DNA from: Cupriavidus necator
GTDB lineage: Bacteria; Pseudomonadota; Gammaproteobacteria; Burkholderiales; Burkholderiaceae
Direction: 5' to 3'
Assembly: GCA_022041995.1 (NCBI GenBank)
Contig: CP074381.1
Coordinates: forward strand, 1,364,001 to 1,428,000
DNA: 64,000 nt
Below, one piece after another: positions 51,001 through 60,549 of the stretch (position 1 is its first letter; every line of letters starts with the position of its first letter). Position numbers and translations under genes: made by a program. A model generated the notes under the pieces. The model did not search any database. It was not told the DNA's origin and was given only the letters and a program-made list of their open reading frames with translations.

Positions 51001-51589
51001 CGACGCGGCGCGCGCCGCGGGCGAAGCCGCGTGCGAACAGCCGCTCGACGACCGCCAGCTGGCTTCGTACCTGATGTACCCGAAGCAGGCCAGTGAATAC
51101 CACGCGCATGTGCGCAACTACAGCGATACCTCGGTGGTACCCACGCCGGCATACCTGTACGGCCTGCAGCCGCAGGAAGAAGTGGCCATCGACATCGCCG
51201 CCGGCAAGACCCTGCTGGTCTCGCTGCAAGGCACGCACCCCGATGCCGAAGAGGGTCTGATCAAGGTCCAGTTCGAGCTGAACGGGCAGTCGCGCACCGC
51301 GCTGGTCGAGCAGCGCAGCACCACGCAAGCGGTGGCGGCGCGCCACAGCCGGCCGGTTGCCGAGCCCGACAACCCGCTGCATGTCGCCGCGCCCATGCCT
51401 GGCTCGATCGTGACGGTGGCGGTGCAGCCCGGGCAGCGCGTGGCCGCGGGCACGACGCTGCTGGCGCTGGAGGCGATGAAGATGGAGACCCATATCGCGG
51501 CGGAGCGGGACTGCGAAATCGCCGCGGTGCACGTTCAGCAGGGGGACCGCGTGGCTGCGAAGGATCTGCTGATCGAACTGAAGGATTGA
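48086..51589 (+). CDS. pyc: pyruvate carboxylase
   Basis: Carboxylates pyruvate to oxaloacetate, refilling the citric acid cycle. The single 1,167-residue chain has the biotin carboxylase domain (about 1-455, with KASWGGGGRGMRV and FIEVNPRIQVEHTVTE), the carboxyltransferase barrel (about 545-815, with DTTMRDAHQSLFATRMRT), the PC tetramerisation/allosteric region, and a C-terminal biotinyl domain with Lys1132 in EAMKM. The ATG at 48086 was chosen over a GTG at 48047. A single-chain Pyc is not universal in betaproteobacteria, and the insertion element 95 bases upstream could affect its promoter. Confidence 0.96.
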   Translation: MDYAPIRSLLIANRSEIAIRVMRAAAEMNVRTVAIYSKEDRLALHRFKADESYLVGEGKKPLAAYLDIDDILRIARQAKVDAIHPGYGFLSENPDFAQAVIDAGIRWIGPSPEVMRKLGNKVAARNAAIEAGVPVMPATDPLPHDLDTCKRLAAGVGYPLMLKASWGGGGRGMRVLESEQDLEGALAAARREALAAFGNDEVYVEKLVRNARHVEVQVLGDTHGNLVHLYERDCTVQRRNQKVVERAPAPYLDDAGRAALCESALRLMRAVAYTHAGTVEFLMDADSGQFYFIEVNPRIQVEHTVTEMVTGIDIVKAQIRVTEGGHIGMTENTRNDNGEIVVRAAGVPVQEAISLNGHALQCRITTEDPENGFLPDYGRLTAYRSAAGFGVRLDAGTAYGGAVITPYYDSLLVKVTTWAPTAPESIRRMDRALREFRIRGVASNLQFLENVINHPAFRSGDVTTRFIDLTPELLAFTKRLDRATKLLRYLGEVSVNGHPEMSGRTLPSLPLPTPVLPAFDTSGALPYGTRDRLRELGAEKFSRWMLEQKQVLLTDTTMRDAHQSLFATRMRTADMLPIAPFYARELPQLFSLECWGGATFDVALRFLKEDPWQRLEQLRERVPNVLFQMLLRGSNAVGYTNYADNVVRFFVRQAASAGVDVFRVFDSLNWVRNMRVAIDAVGESGALCEGAICYTGDLFDKSRAKYDLKYYVGIARELKQAGVHVLGIKDMAGICRPQAAAALVRALKEETGLPVHFHTHDTSGISAASALAAIEAGCDAVDGALDAMSGLTSQPNLSSIAAALAGSERDPGLSLERLHEASMYWEGVRRYYAPFESEIRAGTADVYRHEMPGGQYTNLREQARSLGIEHRWTEVSRAYAEVNQMFGDIVKVTPTSKVVGDLALMMVANDLSAADVCDPARETAFPESVVSLFKGELGFPPDGFPAELSRKVLRGEPPAPYRPGDQIAPVDLDAARAAGEAACEQPLDDRQLASYLMYPKQASEYHAHVRNYSDTSVVPTPAYLYGLQPQEEVAIDIAAGKTLLVSLQGTHPDAEEGLIKVQFELNGQSRTALVEQRSTTQAVAARHSRPVAEPDNPLHVAAPMPGSIVTVAVQPGQRVAAGTTLLALEAMKMETHIAAERDCEIAAVHVQQGDRVAAKDLLIELKD

Positions 51590-51674
51590 GGTTGGGTGGC
51601 AGGCGCGGACTCCGATTCGCATCCTGCTGCGAACCGTCCACCACTTCCGCCACGCGGTGCGGCCAGATACCCGG

Positions 51675-52027
51675 CTACGTGCAATTGTCGCGGTACGCCT
51701 GCTGCAGTTGCTTGCGCGTCTTGTCGCGTTCGATCTTGGGGATGGTGCGGCCCTGCGCGGTCTGGGTGGCAGTGCCGGATGACTGGTAGGAGCGCTTCTT
51801 GGAGGTGGCGTTGTATTGCTCCTTCAGGGCTTCGCACTTGGCGCGCGCGGCCTCTTCAGGATCGGGCGAGGCGGCTGACGGGGGCGATAGGGACTGGCCC
51901 CGCCTTGCACCGCTTCCGATATGGCGCCGGCGGCACCGTCTGCCGGTGCGGGCTGCGCCAGGGCAGGCGAGGCCCACGCCAGGGCCAGCAGGCCGGTTGC
52001 CAGGCATCTTGTCGAAATCGGCATCAT
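51675..52027 (-). CDS. small exported protein (frame break)
   Basis: A secreted protein of unknown function. The Met-Met at 52027 begins a clear signal peptide, MMPISTRCLATGLLALAWAS with probable cleavage after PALA, then QPAPADGAAGAISEAVQG. Near 51897-51903 one added base in a G-run joins it to GQSLSPPSAASPDPEEAARAKCEALKEQ and the Lys/Gln/Thr-rich, coiled-coil-like tail ending RDNCT. The joined protein is 117 residues, with two Cys after the signal. It converges with pyc. Confidence 0.7.
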
Positions 52028-52271
52028 GTCTCTCCCCGGTGCAAAGGCATTCCGCTGGGCGCGGGAACCCTGTCGAACTACAGGCTGGCTTGCCAGACCA
52101 TCATATGTCCCATTGGCGGGATTGTCACAAGCGAATGACCCGGGCGGTTCTCCCCCGGTAGCCAGGGCGATAGCGCGGTGCGCCAAGCAGGCAGCATTGC
52201 ATTGCAGCATCCGAGGTGCTTCGCGGGGCTCCGATCAGGGCGTCCCAGGGCAGACTGATCCACTTCTTTCT

Positions 52272-52301
52272 TTGATCCCGCGGGGCGGCACCCTCTATAG
52301 T
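52272..52301 (+). promoter_or_regulatory. promoter for the SulP transporter gene
   Basis: TTGATC (52272-52277), an 18-bp spacer and TATAGT (52296-52301), placing the start near 52308. An AAGGAGAT ribosome site follows before the ATG at 52327. The wider 299-base divergent gap holds no gene. Confidence 0.55.
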
Positions 52302-52326
52302 CGATGTATGCCAAGGAGATGCCCCC

Positions 52327-54056
52327 ATGGAGCCTCGGAACCTGACCCCCGCCGCGGAGCGCGAAGCCGACAAGGCACCCGGGTGGTTGCGCTGGCTCCC
52401 CGGGGCCCTGATGCTGAAGTCCTACCAGCCGGGCTGGCTGCCGAGCGACCTCGCCGGCGGGCTGGTGCTGACCACCATGCTGGTGCCGGTAGGCATCGCA
52501 TACGCCGAAGCGTCCGGCGTGCCCGGTGTCTACGGACTCTACGCCACCATTGTCCCGCTGCTGGTGTATGCCGTGTTCGGCCCGAGCCGGATCCTTGTGC
52601 TGGGGCCGGATTCGGCCCTGGCCGCGCCGATCCTGGCTGTGGTGCTGCAGGTCTCCGGCGGCGATCCTGCGCGCGCCATCATGGTGGCCAGCATGATGGC
52701 AATCGTCTCGGGCGTGGTCTGCATCGTGATGGGGCTGTTGCGGCTGGGGTTCATTACCGAGTTGCTGTCCAAGCCGATCCGCTACGGCTACATGAACGGG
52801 ATCGCGCTCGCGGTGCTGGTCAGCCAGTTGCCCAAGCTGTTCGCCATCTCGATCGAAGACGCCGGCCCGGTGCGGGAGATGATCAGCCTCGGCCGGGCCA
52901 TCCTGGCCGGCGAGACCAACTGGTACAGCTTTGCGGTCGGCGCGGGCAGCCTGGTGCTGATCCTGTTCCTGAAGCGCTTCGAACGCATTCCCGGCATCCT
53001 GATCGCGGTGATCATTGCCACGCTGGTCGTCAGCGTGCTCCAGCTGGACCAGTCCGGTGTGAAGGTGCTGGGCCAGATCCCGCAAGGCTTGCCGGCTTTT
53101 GTCGTGCCCTGGGTGAGCGATGCGGACCTGGTGAAGATCCTGCTGGGCGGGTGTGCCGTTGCGCTGATCTCGTTCGCGGATACCAGCGTGCTGTCGCGCA
53201 CCTTTGCCGCACGCACCAACACCCGCGTCGACCCGAACCAGGAGATGGTCGGGCTGGGCGCCGCCAACCTGGCAGCGGGCTTCTTCCAGGGCTTTCCGAT
53301 CAGCAGCAGCTCGTCCCGTACGCCGGTGGCCGAAGCCGCGGGCGCGAAGACCCAGCTTACCGGCGTGGTGGGTGCGCTGGCCGTGGCGGCGCTGCTGATG
53401 TTCGCGCCCAACCTGCTGCAGTACCTGCCAAACAGCGCGCTGGCCGCGGTGGTGATCGCGGCGGCCATCGGCCTGTTCGAGGTGACAGACCTGAAGCGCA
53501 TCTACCGGATCCAGCAGTGGGAGTTCTGGCTTTCCATGGTGTGCTTTGCCGCGGTGGCGGTGTTCGGGGCCATCCCGGGATCATCCTGGCCGTGGTCATC
53601 GCCATTATCGAGTTCCTGTGGGACGGCTGGCGGCCGCACTATGCCGTGCTCGGCCGCGTCGAAGGGCTGCGCGGCTACCACGACATGCAACGTTACCCCC
53701 ATGCGCAGCGCATCGACGGCCTGGTGCTGTTCCGGTGGGATGCGCCGCTGTTCTTCGCCAATGCCGAACTGTTCCAGGAACGGCTGATGGAAGCGATCGA
53801 TGCATCGCCGACACCCGTGCGCAGGGTCGTGGTGGCGGCCGAACCGGTGACCAGCGTCGATGTCACCTCGGCCGACATGCTGCGCGAACTGAGCCGTACG
53901 CTGCAAGCGCGCGGCCTCGCCCTGCATTTTGCCGAGATGAAGGATCCCGTGAGAGACAAGCTCAAGCGCTTCGAGCTGATGGAAGCGATCGGCGACAAGA
54001 ATTTCCACCCGACCGTGGGCAGTGCGGTGGATGCTTATCTCGGCGAACCAGCCTGA
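52327..54056 (+). CDS. SulP-family anion transporter (frame break)
   Basis: An inner-membrane anion permease of the SulP/SLC26 family (sulfate, bicarbonate or dicarboxylate). The membrane domain (about 35-420) begins with LPSDLAGGLVLTTMLVPVGIAYAEASGVPGVYGLYA and has GFPISSSSSRTPVAEAAGAKTQ. Near 53576-53580 the frame breaks in a CCCGGG run; one added base restores AIPGIILAVVIAIIEFLWDGWRP and leads to the C-terminal STAS domain (about 440-576). The joined length is 576 residues. The substrate cannot be assigned. Confidence 0.9.
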
Positions 54057-54066
54057 AGCCGCGCGG

Positions 54067-54093
54067 GCACGGTCCAGGCCGGTTGCACCGTGC
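54067..54093. terminator. hairpin between converging sulP and bug genes
   Basis: GCACGGT/ACCGTGC with a 13-base loop between the two converging stop codons. No U-tract, so it is a tentative bidirectional terminator. Confidence 0.4.
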
Positions 54094-54098
54094 GACGG

Positions 54099-55079
54099 CT
54101 ACTCCAGCCGGAACCCGGTCTGCTTGATGGCGAGCGCCCATTTCTTCTGCTCGGCCGCCATGAACGTCGCAAACTGGTCCGGAGAGCTCTGGCTGGCCGG
54201 CTCATAGCCCCTGCTGAGGAGCTGCTGGCGCACGCCCGGCGCATTGAGCGCCTTGTCGATCTCCTTGCTCAGCAGCGCCACGATCTCCTTGGGCGTGCCG
54301 GCAGGCGCGACCAGGCCATACCATTCGCTGGCCTCGATACCCGGGAAGCCGGCTTCGGCCATGGTCGGCACGTCGGGGAACAACGGCAGCCGCTGCTTGC
54401 TGGCCACGGCGATGCCCTTGAGCTGGCCGCCCTTGACGAACGGCATCACCGCCGGCACGCCGTGGAACATCATCTGGATGTGGCCTCCGGCCATGTCGGT
54501 CAGCGCCTGCGGTCCGCCCTTGTAGGGCGCGTGCACGACGTTGATATGGGCGGTCTCCTTAAACACCTCGGTGATCACGTTCTGCTGGGTGCCAGGGCCG
54601 ACCGATGCATAGCTGAGCTTGCCGGGCTCCGCCTTGGCGCGTGCCACCAGGTCCTTGACCGATCCGCCCACGGACGGGTGGATTACCAGCATGTACGGCG
54701 AGCTTGCCATCAGCCCCAGCGGAGCGAAGTCCTTGCCCATGTCGAAGGGCAGGTTCTTGTGCAGGCTGGCGTTGATCGCCATCGGCGCGCTGGCGACCAG
54801 CAGCGTGTAGCCATCCGGCGCCGCCTTGGCGCCCATGCCGGCGCCGATATTGCCGGTTGCCCCGGGCCGGTTGTCGACCACGAATTGCTGGCCCAGGCTG
54901 GCCGTCATCTTCTCTGCCACCGTGCGGGTGACCGCATCGACGCCGCCGCCCGCTGGCCAGGGCACGATGATGCGGACCGGGCGGTTGGGGTATCCGCCTT
55001 GTGCCAGCGCACCAGTGGCGCAGGCGGCAAGTGCGATCGCGCCCAGGGTACGGGCAAAACGGTTCAGTACGGATTTCAT
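54099..55079 (-). CDS. Bug/TctC-family tripartite tricarboxylate transporter binding protein
   Basis: A 326-residue periplasmic solute-binding protein with a signal peptide (FARTLGAIALAACATGALA). The family motifs YPNRPVRIIVPWPAGGGVDAVTRTVAEKM and VVDNRPGATGNIGAGMGAKAAPDG are clear. Such proteins are hugely expanded in Burkholderiales and bind carboxylates or other small acids; most lack a local membrane partner, as here. It is last in a minus-strand operon of acid-catabolism genes, so its ligand is probably the acid that operon degrades. Confidence 0.92.
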   Translation of the reverse strand: MKSVLNRFARTLGAIALAACATGALAQGGYPNRPVRIIVPWPAGGGVDAVTRTVAEKMTASLGQQFVVDNRPGATGNIGAGMGAKAAPDGYTLLVASAPMAINASLHKNLPFDMGKDFAPLGLMASSPYMLVIHPSVGGSVKDLVARAKAEPGKLSYASVGPGTQQNVITEVFKETAHINVVHAPYKGGPQALTDMAGGHIQMMFHGVPAVMPFVKGGQLKGIAVASKQRLPLFPDVPTMAEAGFPGIEASEWYGLVAPAGTPKEIVALLSKEIDKALNAPGVRQQLLSRGYEPASQSSPDQFATFMAAEQKKWALAIKQTGFRLE

Positions 55080-55150
55080 CTGTTGTCTCCTCGCTGTCTC
55101 TGACGGGCCCCGGTGAAGGTGACGGGGCTTTCGTTGGTTCAGTCTTTGGT

Positions 55151-58100
55151 TTATGCCGCTTCAGTAGCTTTGATTTGTCCCGACCGCGCGCTCCCTTGCT
55201 GCCATTGCGCCATCAGCCGCTCCCAGCGGGCACGGGTGGCCGCCAGGTTGCGCGCCTTGACGTGGCCGTAGCCGCGGATCTCCTGCGGCAGCCGGGCAAT
55301 CTCCAGCGCCAGGTCAAGGTTTTGCGCGGAAAGTGCCGGCAGCAAGGCTTCCACGCTGCGCCGGTATTCACCGATCAGGGCCCGCTCGTCCTTGCGCTCC
55401 AGGGTGTAGCCGAAGGGATCGAATGCCGTGCCGCGCAGTCCCTTGAACCGGGTCAGTACGCCGAACGCGGTGCGCATCCACGGGCCATAGGCGCCTTTCA
55501 CCAGTTCGCCGGCCTGGTTCTTCCGCGCAAACAGGGGAGGGGCCAGGTGATGGACCAGCCGGACCTTGCCTTCGAACATCGATGCGATCTGCTGGCGGAA
55601 TGCGGCGCCGGTATGCAGGCGAGCCACCTCATATTCGTCTTTATAGGCCATCAGCTTGAATAGCGAGCGGGCCACGGCTTCGGTCAGGCGGGTGCCGCCG
55701 AGGATCGATTCCGCCGCCTTCACGCGGCCCACGAACGACTCGTATTGCGCCGCATAGGGCCGGTTCTGGTAGCCGGCCAGGAACTCGGCGTGCTTCTTCA
55801 TGAGTTCCTCGACCGGCACCTTGCGCACGAACTGGATTACCTGCGAGCCGGCCGGCTGCGCGGGTATCTTCGACATATCGTGGGCGCACAGCCGGCCCCA
55901 TTCGAAGGCCGCCTTGTTGCTGTCGACCTGCACGCCGTTGAGCTCGAGGGCACGCATCAGCGCGGCGTGCGACAGCGGCACCTTGCCTTTCTGCCAGGCA
56001 TAGCCGAGCAGCAGCAGGTTGGCGTAGATCGACTGGCCGAGCAGCTGCTTTGCCACCTGTTCGGCGTCGAAGCTGGCGAGCTGGCCGTCGCCGACGGACT
56101 GCGCGATCCTGCCCACGGCCTCGCCGACCTGGGGATCCCAGTCGGGGTTGCGGACAAAGGCCGCGGTGGGGTGATATGGCTGTTCAGCACCACATAAGTC
56201 CGCGCCGGCGACATCGCGGCCAGCGAGGTCTTGCTGGCCGCGACCACGGTATCGCAGGCGATCACCAGGTCGGCCATGGCCATGTCGACACGGCTCGCAT
56301 GCAGGGCGTCCGGGCTGGCGGCGATCTGGATGTGGCTCCAGGTGGCCCCGCCCATCTGCGCCATGCCGGTCGCGTCCTGGGTGATCACGCCCTTGCCTTC
56401 CAGGTGGGCGGCCATGCCCAGCACGCCGCCGATGGTGACGATGCCGGTGCCCCCGATTCCCGCCACCACGATGCGCTGCGGCTTGCCCGCATCCGGCAGC
56501 GTGGGCATCGGGATGGCCGGCGGCGTGGCGCGGCCGCTCGCGGTGGCGGCGGGCTTCTTCAGTTGGCCGCCTTCGACCGTGACAAAGCTCGGGCAGAAGC
56601 CCTTGGTGCACGAGAAGTCCTTGTTGCAGGTGTCCTGGTTGACCTTGCGCTTGCGCCCGAAGTCGGTCTCCACTGGCTGCACCGCCAGGCAGTTGCTTTG
56701 CACCGAGCAGTCGCCGCAGCCTTCGCACACCAGCTCGTTGATGACCACGCGCCTGGCCGGATCGACCATGGTGCCGCGCTTGCGCTCGCGGCGCTTCTTG
56801 GTGGCGCAGGCCTGGTCGTAGATGATCACGGTCACGCCGGACACCTCGCGCAGCTCGCGCTGCACGGTATCGAGCTCGTCGCGGTGGCGCACGGTGACGC
56901 CGGCGGCGAGATTGCTGATGCCCTTGTACTTGCCCGGTTCGTCGGTGACCACGACGATTTGTCGCGCGCCTTCGGCGGCCAGTTCGCGCGTCATCGCCGG
57001 CACGTCGAGCTGGCCGTCCACCGGCTGCCCGCCGGTCATGGCCACGGCGCTGTTGAACAGGATCTTGTAGGTCAGGTTCACGCCGGCATGGATCGACTGG
57101 CGCACCGCCAGCAGGCCGGAGTGGTTGTAGGTGCCGTCGCCGAGGTTGGCGAACATGTGGGTGCGCTTGCTGAACGGTGCCTGGCCCATCCAGTGCACGC
57201 CTTCGCCGCCCATCTGTGACCAGGAAGTGGTCGAGCGGTCCATCCACACCACCATGCCGTGGCAACCGATGCCGGCCGTCGCGACCGAGCCTTCCGGCAC
57301 GCGGGTGCTGGTGTTGTGCGGGCAGCCCGGGCAGAACCACGGCAGGCGGTCGGTGGCGCGCGCATCGCCCTGGCCGGTGGCGCGTTCCTTGGCGTCGATT
57401 TCCTGCAGGCGCAGGTCCATGCGCGCGGCCACGTCGGCCGGCACGCCCAGCGCCTTGAGCCGCTGCGCGATGGCCTTGGCCACCAGCGCGGGCGAGAGAT
57501 CGGCCTTCGCGCGCAGCAGCCAGTCCTCGGCCGGCTTGCGGTGGCTCCATTCGCCGCCGGCGCCGTCGGCGTGGTGGTACTTGCCGAAGACGGCCGGACG
57601 GGCGGCGGGCGGGTAGTGGTACAGCTCGTCCTTGAGCTGCTGTTCGATGATGGGACGCTTCTCCTCGACCACCAGGATTTCGCGCAGCCCGCGCGCAAAG
57701 TCGCGCACGCTGTCGGGCTCCAGCGGCCATACCACGCTGACCTTGTGCAGCCGGATGCCGAGCGCGCGGCAGGCGGCGTCATCCAGGCCGAGGTCGAGCA
57801 GGGCCTGGCGCGTGTCGCTGTAGGCCTTGCCGCTCGCGATGATGCCAAGGCGGTCGTTGGATCCCTCGATCACGTTGCGGTTCAGGCGGTTGGCGCGCAC
57901 ATAGGCGAGCGCGGCCGGCCACTTGAACTCCATCATGCGGGCCTCGGCCGCGAGCGGATCGTCGGGCCAGCGGATATGCAGGCCGCCGTCAGGCAGCGCG
58001 AAGTCTTCCGGCAGCACGATGCGCACGCGATCGGAGTCGGTGGTCACCGACGCACCCGATTCCACCACCTCCTGCACGGTCTTCATGCCGGCCCACAGCC

Positions 58101-58716
58101 CGCTGAAACGGCTCATGGCCAGCGCATGCACGCCCAGGTCGAGGATGTCCTGCACATTGGACGGAAAGAAGACCGGCAGCCCGCACGCCATGAAGGTGTG
58201 GTCGCTCTGGTGGGCCAGCGTGCTGCTCTTGGAGACGTGGTCATCGCCGGCGAGCGCGATCACGCCGCCCAGCGGCGAGGTGCCGGCAAGGTTGGCATGC
58301 TTGAGCGCATCGCCGCTGCGGTCGACGCCGGGGCCCTTGCCATACCAGATGCCGAACACGCCGTCGTAGCGCTTGCTGGCGGCATCGAAGTCCAGTTGCT
58401 GCGAGCCCCATACCGCCGTGACGCCGAGTTCCTCGTTGACGCCGGGTTTGAAGACCACGTGGTTGTCGGCAAGATGCTTCTTTGCCTGCCACAGTGCCTG
58501 GTCATAGGTGCCGAGCGGAGATCCGCGGTAGCCGGAAATAAAGGCGGCGGTGTTGTGGCCGGCCGCGGCATCGCGCTTGCGCTGCAACAGCGGCAGGCGT
58601 ACCAGCGCCTGCACGCCGCTCATGTAGGCACGGCCGGAGTCCAGCGCGTACTTGTCGTCGATCGACACGGCTTGCATCGCCTGCCGGGCCGCGTCGGGGA
58701 GGATTGGAGCATTCAT
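55151..58716 (-). CDS. fused indolepyruvate/2-oxoacid:ferredoxin oxidoreductase (frame break)
   Basis: Oxidises arylpyruvates or other 2-oxoacids to acyl-CoA, passing electrons to ferredoxin. The large single chain combines the IorA-like pyrimidine and thiamine diphosphate domains (NLGDGTYNHSGLLAVRQS), a cysteine-rich iron-sulfur segment (CEGCGDCSVQSNC), the gamma domain with GIGGTGIVTIGGVLG and a C-terminal DUF6537 region, as in aerobic proteobacterial IorAB fusions. Near 56163-56172 one added base joins LNSHITP to TAAFVRNPDWDPQVGEAVG, giving 1,188 residues. It lies between the Ldh-family gene (91 bases) and the bug gene. Confidence 0.9.
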
Positions 58717-58807
58717 CAGGGCGGTGTTCAGGCAAACAGGGTTGAACGGGGCCTGCCGGCGTGCCTTGGCACCCGGATTCCAGGCAATACAGGTAATGGA
58801 AGCGGCG

Positions 58808-59842
58808 CTAGCCGGGGAGGGGGATGCCGAGTTCCCGGCCTAGCGCATCCAGTTCCCGCACGACCGCGTCGGGCAGGGCGATGCCTTGCTCGCGGCCTTC
58901 TCGTTCGAGCACTTCGCCACGGTGTCCGGGGAGCCGGGCGTTGGCGCCGCCGGCGGCAAGATAGTTGCCGGTCCACTGCGCCATGTAGTCGGCGAACAGC
59001 GCCTGGCCGGCAAAGGCGTCCGGCTTGACCAGCCAGACAAAACCGCCCTGGCGGCCGACCGCGCCGGCGCCTGTGACGGTGTTGCGCGCGGGAGAAAGCG
59101 AGTCCGCGGTGGCGGCCATGGCGCCGGCCAGGCACTCCACCATCATGGCGATGCCGATGCCCTTGTGCCCGCCGGTGGGCAGCAGCGAGCCTTCCAGCGC
59201 GCGTTGCGCATCGGTGGTCGGATGGCCGTCGGCGTCGAGCGCCCAGCCCTCGGGAATCGGCTTGCCTTCACGGGCGGCCAGCAGGATGTGGCCGCGGGCG
59301 GCGACGCTGCAGGCAACGTCGAACACGATCGGCGCCGCGCCCGGCAACGGGCAGCCGAAGGCGATGGGGTTGTGCCCGATCGCGGCGCGGGCAAAGCCTT
59401 CCATGCCCAGCACGGGCGGCGTGCGCTGTCCGACCATGCAGAAGGCACCCGCCTCGGCAGCCAGCAGCGCCGGGATGCCCAGCGCGCCGAGATGGCCGCA
59501 CGATTGCACGGCAACCAGCACGGACGCGCATGATTGCAGCGCCTCCAGCCCCAGTTGCACGGCGCGCGGGCCCGCGATCTGGCCCATGGCGCCGTCGGCG
59601 TCGAGCACGATGCCGCCCGGGAAGGCCTTGTGCGAGATACTGGGGCGCGGGTTGAAATCGCCGGCACGCAGGCGCTCGACGTAGGAGGGGACCCGCGTCA
59701 GGCCATGCGTCTTGTAGCCGCGCAGTTCGCTGCGCACCAGCGCGGCGGCGGCTTCGGTCGCGTGGTCGGGCGCGACGCCGCACGACTCGAACACGGCGGC
59801 GGTCCAGCGCGCGAGGTGATCGGTGTTCCAGCGGATACTCAT
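58808..59842 (-). CDS. Ldh-family (malate/L-lactate/sulfolactate type) dehydrogenase
   Basis: An NAD(P)-dependent 2-hydroxyacid dehydrogenase of the LDH2/MDH2 family, 344 residues. It shows HATEAAAALVRSELRGYKTHGLTR, the substrate-loop region with QSCGHLGALGIPA, NPIAFGCPLPGAAP and LPTGGHKGIGIAMM. Family members oxidise malate, L-lactate, ureidoglycolate, sulfolactate (ComC) or act on delta1-piperideine-2-carboxylate, so the substrate is open. The ATG at 59842 overlaps the GntR stop by four bases, so it is translated with the regulator. Confidence 0.9.
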   Translation of the reverse strand: MSIRWNTDHLARWTAAVFESCGVAPDHATEAAAALVRSELRGYKTHGLTRVPSYVERLRAGDFNPRPSISHKAFPGGIVLDADGAMGQIAGPRAVQLGLEALQSCASVLVAVQSCGHLGALGIPALLAAEAGAFCMVGQRTPPVLGMEGFARAAIGHNPIAFGCPLPGAAPIVFDVACSVAARGHILLAAREGKPIPEGWALDADGHPTTDAQRALEGSLLPTGGHKGIGIAMMVECLAGAMAATADSLSPARNTVTGAGAVGRQGGFVWLVKPDAFAGQALFADYMAQWTGNYLAAGGANARLPGHRGEVLEREGREQGIALPDAVVRELDALGRELGIPLPG

Positions 59843-60543
59843 GTCGATTTCTCCCGCACGATCATCAGGCGCTCCGCGAACGGGGCGGCATAGACCGACT
59901 GGTAATAGAGCGGCTGGTCGCGCAGCGTGTAGCCACGCAACTCCATGATGAAAGCCGGCGCCTCCGGATCGAGCCCAAGTTCCTGCGCGGCCACGGACGG
60001 GGCGGGGCCGAAGCGGATCCACTGGTCCACGCGCAGCGTCGGCAGCGACAGGCGCTGGCCGATCAGCTCGCGCAGATTCTTCTCCAGGGCATCGCGGTCC
60101 AGCCCGCCGAGTTGCGCGAAGTCTTCCTCGCGCAGCCAGAACTCGCTGTAGAGGTCGAAGCGGCCGCCGACGCTGATCACGCGCTCGATGCGCACGTAGC
60201 CGTCACCGGCGAGGAACTCCGACCACGGTCCCTTGCGCTTGATCCGCTTTACCGAGCGCGCGTGGACGTAGGACGGCAGTTCGTTGCCCTGGTCATCGCG
60301 GAAGCGCAGGTAACGGACATCCGCCGGTGCCACGCGCGTCCCGGAGACAAAGGTGCCTCGTCCCTGTTCGCGCGTGATCAGTCCGGAGTGCGTGAGCCGC
60401 GCCAATGCCTTCTGGATCGTGCCGACGCTGACCCCATGGAAGCTGGCGAGCTCGCCCTCGGAGGGCAGGCGGTCGCCCTCGCGCAGTGCGCCGGATTCGA
60501 TGGAGCGGATGATCGCGTCGGAGACGCTGCTAAGTTTGGTCAT
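59839..60543 (-). CDS. GntR-family regulator (HutC/UTRA subgroup)
   Basis: A 234-residue regulator. The N-terminal winged helix (about 1-70, GDRLPSEGELASFHGVSVGTIQKALARL) is followed by a UTRA effector-binding domain (about 90-230). It lies between the UxaA-large gene (six bases) and the Ldh gene (four-base overlap), so it is made from the operon it probably controls; the promoter at 62031-62060 is the likely target. Confidence 0.92.
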   Translation of the reverse strand: MTKLSSVSDAIIRSIESGALREGDRLPSEGELASFHGVSVGTIQKALARLTHSGLITREQGRGTFVSGTRVAPADVRYLRFRDDQGNELPSYVHARSVKRIKRKGPWSEFLAGDGYVRIERVISVGGRFDLYSEFWLREEDFAQLGGLDRDALEKNLRELIGQRLSLPTLRVDQWIRFGPAPSVAAQELGLDPEAPAFIMELRGYTLRDQPLYYQSVYAAPFAERLMIVREKST

Positions 60544-60549
60544 GGTTGT

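Noticed and set aside
53560..53600. Programmed frameshifting as the cause of the SulP and other breaks
   Set aside because: No slippery heptamer or shared downstream structure; the ten breaks fall in unrelated genes and all are repaired by one added base, pointing to missing bases.
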